Source of the DNA: Betaproteobacteria bacterium
GTDB taxonomy: Bacteria; Pseudomonadota; Gammaproteobacteria; Burkholderiales; JAEUOS01
Assembly (NCBI GenBank): GCA_028292405.1
Contig: JAQGMJ010000087.1
Coordinates: 62,001 to 126,000, forward strand
Length of the DNA: 64,000 nt
Direction of reading: 5' to 3'
Shown here: positions 58,136-64,000 of the stretch, one piece after another
Layout: the number at the start of each line of letters is the position of its first letter
Position numbering within the stretch: position 1 is the stretch's first letter
Notes under the pieces: model-generated
The model's input: the letters and a program-made list of their open reading frames with translations, nothing else
Told to the model about the DNA's origin: nothing
Database searches by the model: none
Made by a program: the position numbers and the translations under genes

Positions 58136-59221
58136 ATGGCAAAAATCGCACTCATCACGGGGATCACCGGCCAGGATGGCGCCTATCTCGCCGAATTCCT
58201 GCTCGACAAGGGCTACGTGGTGCACGGCATCAAACGCCGTACCTCGCTATTCAACACCGCGCGCATCGACCACCTGTACCAGGACCCGCACGAGAAGGGC
58301 GCGCGCCTGATCCTGCATCATGGCGACCTGACGGACTCGATGAGCATCATCCGGGTGATCCAGTCGGTGCAGCCGGACGAGATTTACAACCTGGGCGCGC
58401 AAAGCCACGTTGCCGTATCTTTCGAGGAACCGGAGTACACCGCCAATTCGGACGCCACCGGCGCCCTGCGGGTGCTCGAGGCCATCCGCATTCTCGGCCT
58501 GGAGAAAAAGACCCGTTTCTACCAGGCCTCCACCTCCGAGCTTTACGGCCTGGTGCAGGAAGTGCCGCAGAAAGAGACCACGCCTTTTTACCCGCGCAGC
58601 CCCTATGCGGTGGCCAAGCTTTATGCCTACTGGATCACGGTGAACTACCGCGAAGCCTACGGCATGTATGCCTGCAACGGCATCCTGTTCAACCACGAGT
58701 CGCCGGTGCGCGGCGAGACCTTCGTCACCCGCAAGATCACGCGCGCGCTGGCGCGCATCAAGCTGGGCATCCAGGATTGCCTGTATCTCGGCAACATGGA
58801 AGCCAAGCGCGACTGGGGCCACGCCAAGGACTATGTGGAAGCACAGTGGCTGATGCTGCAGCAGGAGAAGCCGGAAGACTTTGTGATTGCCACCGGGGTG
58901 CAGTACAGCGTGCGCCAGTTCGTCGATGCGGCGGCCTCTGAACTGGGAATGAAGTTGTCCTGGGAGGGGGAAGGCGCCGAACAGAAAGCGCGCGATGCCG
59001 CCGGCAAGGTGGTGGTCGCCGTCGATCCCCGCTACTTCCGGCCGACCGAAGTGGAGACCCTGCTGGGCGATCCGTCCAAAGCCAAGCGCCTGCTCGGCTG
59101 GTCGCCGAAGATTTCTTTTACGCAACTGGTGGCGGAGATGGCGCGCGAGGACCTGGCCCTGGCCGAGCGCGATGCGCTGGTGCGCAAGCACGGCTACACG
59201 GTGAACGAGCCGCAGGAATAG
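58136..59221 (+). CDS. gmd: GDP-mannose 4,6-dehydratase
   Basis: Converts GDP-D-mannose to GDP-4-keto-6-deoxymannose. 361 aa: ALITGITGQDGAYLAEFLLDKGYVVHGIKRRTSLFNTARIDHLY, NLGAQSHVAVSFEEPEYTA, FYQASTSELYGLVQEVPQKETTPFYPRSPYAVAKLYAYW (Thr/Glu/Tyr/Lys) and LFNHESPVRGETFVTRKITRA. Directly followed by fcl, giving GDP-L-fucose. No mannose-1-phosphate guanylyltransferase is in the window. Confidence 0.98.
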   Translation: MAKIALITGITGQDGAYLAEFLLDKGYVVHGIKRRTSLFNTARIDHLYQDPHEKGARLILHHGDLTDSMSIIRVIQSVQPDEIYNLGAQSHVAVSFEEPEYTANSDATGALRVLEAIRILGLEKKTRFYQASTSELYGLVQEVPQKETTPFYPRSPYAVAKLYAYWITVNYREAYGMYACNGILFNHESPVRGETFVTRKITRALARIKLGIQDCLYLGNMEAKRDWGHAKDYVEAQWLMLQQEKPEDFVIATGVQYSVRQFVDAAASELGMKLSWEGEGAEQKARDAAGKVVVAVDPRYFRPTEVETLLGDPSKAKRLLGWSPKISFTQLVAEMAREDLALAERDALVRKHGYTVNEPQE

Positions 59222-59224
59222 GCC

Positions 59225-60190
59225 GTGGAAAAATCAGCAAGAATCTACGTCGCCGGACATCGCGGCCTGGCGGGTTCCGCCCTGATGCGGCGCCTGCGCC
59301 GCGGTGGCTATACCAACCTGCTGACCCGTACCCATGCGGAGCTTGACCTGACCGACGCGGCGGCCACCCAGGCCTTTTTTGCGGCCGAGCGGCCGGATTA
59401 CGTCCTGCTCGCCGCCGCCAAGGTGGGCGGCATCCTGGCCAACGACAGCTATCCGGCGGATTTCATCCGCGAGAACCTGGCGATCCAGACCAACGTGATC
59501 CATCAGGCCTGGGTAAACGGCGCCCGGCGCCTGCTGTTTCTCGGCTCTTCCTGCATTTATCCGCGCGATTGCCCGCAGCCGATCCGCGAAGACTACCTGC
59601 TCACCGGGCCGCTGGAGCCGACCAACCGCGCCTACGCGCTGGCGAAGATCGCCGGCGTGGAGATGTGCTGGAGCTATAACCGCCAGTACGGGGCGCGTTT
59701 TCTCGCCGCGATGCCGACCAACCTCTACGGACCCGGCGACAACTACGATCTGAAGAATTCGCACGTGCTGCCGGCGCTGATGCGCAAGATGCACGAGGCA
59801 AAGGCGGCGGGCAGCAGCGAGGTGGAGATCTGGGGCAGCGGCAAGCCGCTGCGCGAGTTCCTGCATTCGGACGACATGGCGGACGCTTGCGTACACCTGC
59901 TGGAACTGCCGGAAGCGCAATTCGCCGCCCTTACCCAGTCGCAGACAGTGGCGCCTCTGATCAACGTAGGCACCGGCATCGACCAGACCATATTGGAACT
60001 GGCCGGGCTGATTCGCGAGACGGTAGGTTACGCCGGCAAATTCGTCTTCGACGCCAGCAAGCCGGACGGTACGCCGAGAAAGCTGCTGGATGTGTCCCGC
60101 CTGCGTGCCACCGGCTGGCGGCCTCGCTTCACCCTGCAGACCGGGTTGGCGGACGCCTATCGAGACTTTCTGGAAAAACAGGCGGGTTGA
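59225..60190 (+). CDS. fcl: GDP-L-fucose synthase
   Basis: Epimerises and reduces the Gmd product. 321 aa, GTG start 3 nt after gmd: IYVAGHRGLAGSALMRRLRRGGYTNLLTRTHAELDLTDAAATQAFFAAERPDYVLLAAAKVGGILANDSYPADFIRENLAIQTNVIH, catalytic LGSSCIYPRDCPQPIRED (Ser/Cys), NRAYALAKIAGVEMC (Tyr/Lys) and AAMPTNLYGPGDNYD. Followed by a strong terminator. Confidence 0.98.
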   Translation: MEKSARIYVAGHRGLAGSALMRRLRRGGYTNLLTRTHAELDLTDAAATQAFFAAERPDYVLLAAAKVGGILANDSYPADFIRENLAIQTNVIHQAWVNGARRLLFLGSSCIYPRDCPQPIREDYLLTGPLEPTNRAYALAKIAGVEMCWSYNRQYGARFLAAMPTNLYGPGDNYDLKNSHVLPALMRKMHEAKAAGSSEVEIWGSGKPLREFLHSDDMADACVHLLELPEAQFAALTQSQTVAPLINVGTGIDQTILELAGLIRETVGYAGKFVFDASKPDGTPRKLLDVSRLRATGWRPRFTLQTGLADAYRDFLEKQAG

Positions 60191-60203
60191 TACCCGTGCG
60201 AGG

Positions 60204-60236
60204 AACAAAAAAAGCGCCCGCAGGCGCTTTTTTGTT
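60204..60236 (+). terminator. Terminator after gmd-fcl
   Basis: AACAAAAAAAGCGCC-CGC-AGGCGCTTTTTTGTT: a hairpin whose GC core is GCGCC/GGCGC extended by A/T pairs, 14 nt after the fcl stop. Its A run also gives erpA, on the other strand, a U-tract, so it can work in both directions. Confidence 0.9.
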
Positions 60237-60258
60237 GCCTAAAGCTACGTTTTCGGAC

Positions 60259-60624
60259 TTATACCGAGAACGAAGAACCGCAGCCGCAGGTAGTGGTGGC
60301 ATTCGGATTCTTGATCACGAATTGCGCGCCTTCCAGGTCTTCCTTGTAGTCGATCTCGGCGCCGATCAGGTACTGGTAGCTCATCGAATCGACCAGCAGC
60401 TTGACGCCATTCTTTTCCAGCATGGTGTCGTCTTCATTGACCGCTTCATCGAAAGTGAAGCCGTACTGGAAGCCGGAGCAGCCGCCGCCGGAGACGAACA
60501 CGCGCAGTTTGAGCTCGGTATTGCCTTCCTCTTCGATCAGGCTGGCCACCTTGTTGGCGGCGCTTTCCGTAAAGACGAAAGGAGCGGGCATTTCAGAAAC
60601 AGGAACTTCAGCAACGGCGTTCAT
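60259..60624 (-). CDS. erpA: Iron-sulfur cluster insertion protein ErpA
   Basis: A-type carrier that delivers Fe-S clusters to targets including isoprenoid enzymes. 121 aa with the three conserved cysteines: GGGCSGFQYGF and TTCGCGSSFSV. FTESAANKVASLIEEEGNTELKLRVFV is typical. The start MNAVAEVPVSEM is chosen; the longer upstream frame is not family-like. A minus-strand CATAAT box lies at 60654-60659. Confidence 0.97.
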   Translation of the reverse strand: MNAVAEVPVSEMPAPFVFTESAANKVASLIEEEGNTELKLRVFVSGGGCSGFQYGFTFDEAVNEDDTMLEKNGVKLLVDSMSYQYLIGAEIDYKEDLEGAQFVIKNPNATTTCGCGSSFSV

Positions 60625-60781
60625 GGCGATTTCCTCGACAACGACAGGTGACTCTATTATGGGGCCAGCGGCCCCGAACTTCAAACCCACGGGCAATAGG
60701 GGTATACGGCCTGCGCCGGGGTCAAGGTCAGTAAAACCCCAGAAAAACCGGCCTTTCAGGCGCCGGGGACAATCGTCCCGA

Positions 60782-61192
60782 TCAGGCGTTGTTGGCGGCC
60801 AGCTTGAGATTGCTGCTGCGGGCCTCGCCGCCGGTGTGCTCCAGCTTGCCATCGATGGTGGCGCCGAGGTGGATTTCCAGCGTCTTGTAGTGAACGTCGC
60901 CGGTGACCCGCGCCTTGGGCTGCAGCTCGAGGAATTCGGTGACGAAAATCGGGCCGTCGACGGTGCCGTTGACCACCACATGGGCGGCGCGGATTTCGCC
61001 CTGGATGCGGGCTGATTCGCTGACCACCAGGGTACTGTTGGTCTCGGTGCTGCCGGTGGAAGCAACTACGTTGCCCTTGACCTGGCCGTCGATGCGCAGC
61101 CCGCCGGTGAAGACGACGTCGCCCTCGATGGTGGTAGTGACGCCGATCAGGCTTTCAATGGTGCTTTGCGGTTTGTTGCGTTTGCCCAGCAT
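60782..61192 (-). CDS. Bactofilin family cytoskeletal protein
   Basis: 136 aa with a central right-handed beta-helix (DUF583): ESLIGVTTTIEGDVVFTGGLRIDGQVKGNVV, LVVSESARIQGEIRAAHVVVNGTVDG and KARVTGDVHYKTLEIHLGATIDGKL. Bactofilins polymerise without nucleotide and organise cell-shape or envelope enzymes. GAGGAG precedes the ATG at 61192; its start overlaps the end of the DUF6776 gene neighbourhood by close packing (11 nt). Confidence 0.95.
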   Translation of the reverse strand: MLGKRNKPQSTIESLIGVTTTIEGDVVFTGGLRIDGQVKGNVVASTGSTETNSTLVVSESARIQGEIRAAHVVVNGTVDGPIFVTEFLELQPKARVTGDVHYKTLEIHLGATIDGKLEHTGGEARSSNLKLAANNA

Positions 61193-61203
61193 GAAATTTC
61201 TCC

Positions 61204-61995
61204 TCAACTCTTGGCGTCGGCGGGGACGGCGGTTTCGCTTGCCTTCAGGGCATTGCCCTCCAGCAATCTCACCAGCACTTGTTTGGGACGGACCCCCGGC
61301 GGCAGCGTCAAGCTGCCCTCGGCGCGCTGAAAATAGCGGAATTTGACCTGTGTGGCCTGGGCCGCCGGATCATCAGCGACAGGCAATCGGATCATAGCAC
61401 CGTTCGTGCCGCCGGCCGCCGGCGCCGGGGTGACCTCGAAGACCAGTTTTCCGGCGAATTCCGGCTCTTGGTTGCCTCCCATGATGCTGCCGGTGCGGGC
61501 GCCACGGGTCAGCAACATGCGGTATTTCAGCATCTGGCCGTCGATTTCGACCTTGAAGCCATTGATGGCAAAGTTGCCTTCCTTGCGGTCGGTCGAGACC
61601 ATCCCCTCGAACAGGGCGACGTCTTCCTTCAGGCGGGCGTTTTCGGCCTCCAGGGTATGCACCTGTTCGGCCATGCGCTTCTGGGTGGTGCGTTCGATCG
61701 CGATATTGCTGTCGGCCGAGTTTTGCGAGGCCTTCAGGCGCGCGTTTTCTTCCGTCATTTGCGCCGTACGGGTGCGCAGGGTCGCCAGTTCCTGCTGGAC
61801 TTCAGTGCTGTCGAAGCCGGCAATCTTGCGCCCGGCGTCGTAGACCCAGGCGGCGCCGGCGATCGACACTGACAATACGACGATCCAGAACAGGGCGCGC
61901 AAATACCACGGGACATGAGTGCGTACCGACATTTTCGGCGCCGCGATGGTCATGCGGCGCCGCAAGAAACGCAGGGAGCGGAAATTCCAGGCCAT
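61204..61995 (-). CDS. DUF6776 membrane protein with coiled coil
   Basis: 263 aa. A basic N-terminus (RSLRFLRRRM), one membrane span (about 31-52), a coiled coil (about 65-130; VQQELATLRTRTAQMTEENARLKAS, QVHTLEAENARLKEDVALFEGM) and a beta-rich periplasmic domain. It resembles the DUF6776 family, which commonly sits between argC and a bactofilin gene in betaproteobacteria. The pairing suggests it links bactofilin filaments to the envelope, which is inference. Confidence 0.8.
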   Translation of the reverse strand: MAWNFRSLRFLRRRMTIAAPKMSVRTHVPWYLRALFWIVVLSVSIAGAAWVYDAGRKIAGFDSTEVQQELATLRTRTAQMTEENARLKASQNSADSNIAIERTTQKRMAEQVHTLEAENARLKEDVALFEGMVSTDRKEGNFAINGFKVEIDGQMLKYRMLLTRGARTGSIMGGNQEPEFAGKLVFEVTPAPAAGGTNGAMIRLPVADDPAAQATQVKFRYFQRAEGSLTLPPGVRPKQVLVRLLEGNALKASETAVPADAKS

Positions 61996-62036
61996 GGTGC
62001 TGCGAACGCGGGCTTAGCGCCCGCGGCTCGCCTTGC

Positions 62037-63065
62037 CTAAGGAACCAGCCCGATGCCGTCCAGCCCCATGGTTTCGGGCAGGCCGGAAATCAGGTTCATC
62101 ACTTGCACCGCCTGGCCGGCGGCGCCTTTGGTGAGATTGTCGATCACCGAGAGGATCATCAGGGTGTCGCCGCCCTGCGGGCGGTGGATCGCCAGGCGGC
62201 AGGTGTTGGCGCCGCGCACCGAGCGGGTGTCGGGTACCGAGCCGGGCGGCATGACGTCGATGAAGGGCTCGCCTTCGTAGGCTTTCTCGAACAGCTGCTG
62301 GAAGTCCGCTTCCTTGGTGATCCGCGCGTAGATGGTGGATTGCATGCCGCGGATCATCGGCACCAGATGGGGGGTGAAAATCAGCCCGACCGGGGTGCCG
62401 GCGAAACGCGAGAGTTCCTGGGCGATTTCCGGATGGTGGCGATGGCCGGAGACGCCGTAGGACATGAAGTTGTCCGCCAGTTCGGAATAGATCAGGTTCA
62501 TCTCCGCCTTGCGACCGGCGCCGGAGACGCCCGATTTGCTGTCGGAAATCAGGTGCGTCGGGTCGATCACGCGGGCGTCGAGCAGGGGCTTCAAGCCCAA
62601 CTGCACGGTGGTGGGGTAGCAGCCGGGCATGCCGACCACGCGCGCCTTTTTCAGCGCGGCGCGATTGATTTCCGGCAGGCCATAGACCGCCTCTTCCAGT
62701 AGGTCGAGGGCCTTGTGCTCCATCTTGTACCACTTGGTGAACATGGCCGGGTCTTTGAGGCGAAAGTCGGCCGCCAGGTCGATGATCTTCACCCCGGCGC
62801 GCACCAATTCGGGCCCCATGTCCATCGCCACGCCGTGCGGGGTGGCGAAAAACACCACGTCGCAAGACTTCAGGTCGGCTTCGTCGGGCGTGCTGAACTT
62901 GAGATCAACAACGCGGCGCAGGCTGGGAAACATATCGGCCACCGGCATGCCGGATTCCTTGCGCGAAGTGATCGCCGCAAGCTTGGCCTGGGGGTGGCGC
63001 GCGAGCAAGCGCAACAGTTCAATCCCGGTATATCCCGTCCCGCCGACGATGCCGATCTTTACCAT
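62037..63065 (-). CDS. argC: N-acetyl-gamma-glutamyl-phosphate reductase
   Basis: Third step of arginine synthesis, using NADPH. 342 aa: IGIVGGTGYTGIELLRLLARHP, FFATPHGVAMD, catalytic Cys in VGMPGCYPTTVQLGLKPLL, SDSKSGVSGAGRKAEMN and GHRHHPEIAQEL (catalytic His). GGAGG ribosome site before the ATG. Confidence 0.98.
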   Translation of the reverse strand: MVKIGIVGGTGYTGIELLRLLARHPQAKLAAITSRKESGMPVADMFPSLRRVVDLKFSTPDEADLKSCDVVFFATPHGVAMDMGPELVRAGVKIIDLAADFRLKDPAMFTKWYKMEHKALDLLEEAVYGLPEINRAALKKARVVGMPGCYPTTVQLGLKPLLDARVIDPTHLISDSKSGVSGAGRKAEMNLIYSELADNFMSYGVSGHRHHPEIAQELSRFAGTPVGLIFTPHLVPMIRGMQSTIYARITKEADFQQLFEKAYEGEPFIDVMPPGSVPDTRSVRGANTCRLAIHRPQGGDTLMILSVIDNLTKGAAGQAVQVMNLISGLPETMGLDGIGLVP

Positions 63066-63173
63066 GATGATTCACCTGCCTCCAAAACGTGATGCTAACA
63101 GGGTTCGTGTCCGCTTTCAGGGACGCCCCCAAAAATCCGGGAAATGCGAAACAAAAGGGTTCTCCCCAAAACA

Positions 63174-63201
63174 AAAAGGCTGCCAACCGGCAGCCCTTTT
63201 G
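63174..63201 (-). terminator. Terminator of the rplM-rpsI operon
   Basis: GGCTGCC-AACC-GGCAGCC hairpin followed, on the minus strand, by a run of T (read as AAAAA on the plus strand). It lies 17 nt after the rpsI stop. Confidence 0.85.
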
Positions 63202-63217
63202 CATGGCGCAAAACCGA

Positions 63218-63610
63218 TCAGCGCTTGGAGAACTGCTTCCTGCGTCGCGCCTTGTGCAGGCCGACCTTCTTGCGTTCGACTTCGCGCGCATCGCGCGTCA
63301 CCAGACCGGCTTTGGACAGGACCGGCTTAAGGGTCGCGTCATAGTCGATCAAGGCGCGGGTAATGCCATGGCGCACAGCGCCTGCCTGGCCGGACTCGCC
63401 GCCGCCGGCGACGTTGACCTTGATGTCGAAGGTTTCGAGGTGCTTGGTCAGCTCCAGCGGCTGGCGCACGACCATGCGGCCGGTTTCACGCGCAAAAAAC
63501 TCGTCCACCGGCTTGCCGTTGACGACGATCGCGCCCGTGCCTGTCTTCATGAATACCCGGGCTACCGCTCTTTTGCGGCGGCCGGTACCGTAGTTCTTGT
63601 TGTCAACCAT
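63218..63610 (-). CDS. rpsI: 30S ribosomal protein S9
   Basis: 130 aa: YGTGRRKRAVARVFMKTGTGAIVVNGKPVDEFF, VNVAGGGESGQAGAVRHGITRALIDYD and the basic tail REVERKKVGLHKARRRKQFSKR that reaches the ribosomal P site. Encoded 30 nt after rplM, the universal order. Confidence 0.99.
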   Translation of the reverse strand: MVDNKNYGTGRRKRAVARVFMKTGTGAIVVNGKPVDEFFARETGRMVVRQPLELTKHLETFDIKVNVAGGGESGQAGAVRHGITRALIDYDATLKPVLSKAGLVTRDAREVERKKVGLHKARRRKQFSKR

Positions 63611-63640
63611 GATCTCGATGACCTCTTTAATTCCAGGCGC

Positions 63641-64000
63641 TTACTGCAGCGTCAGGGTTTTGGGTTGCTGGGCAGTGTGCGGATGGGTATCTTCGGCGTA
63701 CACCTTGAGCTTCTTGAACATGGCGTAGCCAAGCGGCCCCTTCGGCAGCATGCCCTTGACGGCCTTTTCCAGTGCCCGGCCGGGAGCGCGCGCCTGCATC
63801 TTGCTGAAGTTGGTTTCGTAGATGCCGCCGGGGTAGCCCGAGTGACGGAAATACTTCTTGTCGTCGGCCTTGTTGCCGGTGACGCGAAGATTCGCGGCAT
63901 TGACCACGACGATGAAATCGCCGGTGTCCACGTGCGGAGTGAACTCGGGCTTGTGCTTGCCGCGCAGGCGGCGAGCGATTTCAACGGCGACGCGGCCCAG
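63641..64000 (-). CDS. rplM: 50S ribosomal protein L13 (5' end outside the window)
   Basis: The C-terminal 119 residues are present, beginning LGRVAVEIARRLRGKHKPEFTPHVDTGDFIVVVNAANLRVTGNK. KYFRHSGYPGGI and AVKGMLPKGPLGYAMFKKLKVYAEDTHPHTAQQP are L13 signatures. The start codon and about 20 residues lie beyond the window edge. Confidence 0.98.
   Translation of the reverse strand: MGRVAVEIARRLRGKHKPEFTPHVDTGDFIVVVNAANLRVTGNKADDKKYFRHSGYPGGIYETNFSKMQARAPGRALEKAVKGMLPKGPLGYAMFKKLKVYAEDTHPHTAQQPKTLTLQ

Noticed and set aside
1..64000. CRISPR arrays, tRNA/rRNA genes, insertion sequences, integrases
   Set aside because: No regularly spaced repeats, cloverleaf-like segments or transposase/integrase motifs were found on either strand.

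Overview
The window looks like a chromosomal segment of a high-GC betaproteobacterium (Rhodocyclales, Nitrosomonadales or Burkholderiales-like; I cannot place it more closely). The evidence is gene order typical of that class: DUF2244-coxB-coxA-small protein-ctaG; gpsA-SH3-secB-grxC-rhodanese with gpmA-envC-ctpA-moeB; yqgE with ruvX-pyrR-pyrB-pyrX; and argC-DUF6776-bactofilin-erpA next to rplM-rpsI. I see no tRNA or rRNA genes, insertion sequences, CRISPR arrays or phage genes.

Layout. 1-5.4 kb (minus): cytochrome c oxidase genes (ctaG cut by the window edge, a 34-aa assembly protein, coxA, coxB with a fused cytochrome c domain), a DUF2244 protein and bioC. 5.6-15.9 kb: an accessory metabolic block with a Bug-type periplasmic binding protein, a 6-hydroxynicotinate 3-monooxygenase-like hydroxylase, an MFS transporter, a PACE efflux protein, a LysR regulator divergent from an unusual SDR and a tautomerase, a PhoX phosphatase, and a 3-hydroxybenzoate 6-hydroxylase-like enzyme. 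15.9-22.3 kb: comF, a thioredoxin-TPR co-chaperone, small proteins, a luciferase-like oxidoreductase, an amidohydrolase and trmL. 22.3-32.7 kb: conserved housekeeping genes plus a probable persulfide-sensing ArsR repressor beside a rhodanese, an orphan DctP-type protein, slmA and yqgE.

32.8-40.7 kb is a second accessory block, for organosulfur use: an ATPase, two different permeases and a Tat-exported binding protein of the SsuABC/TauABC type, a large amidohydrolase, a TauD/AtsK-type dioxygenase, an SsuF-like molbindin and a CysB-type regulator. It separates yqgE from ruvX. 40.8-44.9 kb: ruvX, pyrR, pyrB, a catalytically degenerate dihydroorotase (pyrX type) and an acyltransferase. 44.9-48.5 kb: an SMP-30 lactonase, a LysM/FecR surface protein and apaH. 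48.5-60.2 kb: an LPS/O-antigen region (three GT9 transferases, an O-antigen ligase, WbpV/WbpM/WbpL-like proteins, a GT4 transferase, gmd and fcl). 60.2-64 kb: erpA, bactofilin, a DUF6776 protein, argC, rpsI and partial rplM.

The most interesting signals are the dioxygenase plus amidohydrolase pair in the organosulfur block, which lacks any SsuD/SsuE; the SqrR/BigR-like cysteine pair with an inverted repeat at its promoter; a 20-bp stem-loop overlapping a second hairpin just before moeB; an SDR without its catalytic tyrosine; a SlmA-type palindrome upstream of slmA; and a recurrent TACAAT box placed only 6-7 nt before start codons, suggesting leaderless mRNAs. All family assignments come from reading the sequence; no database search was possible.
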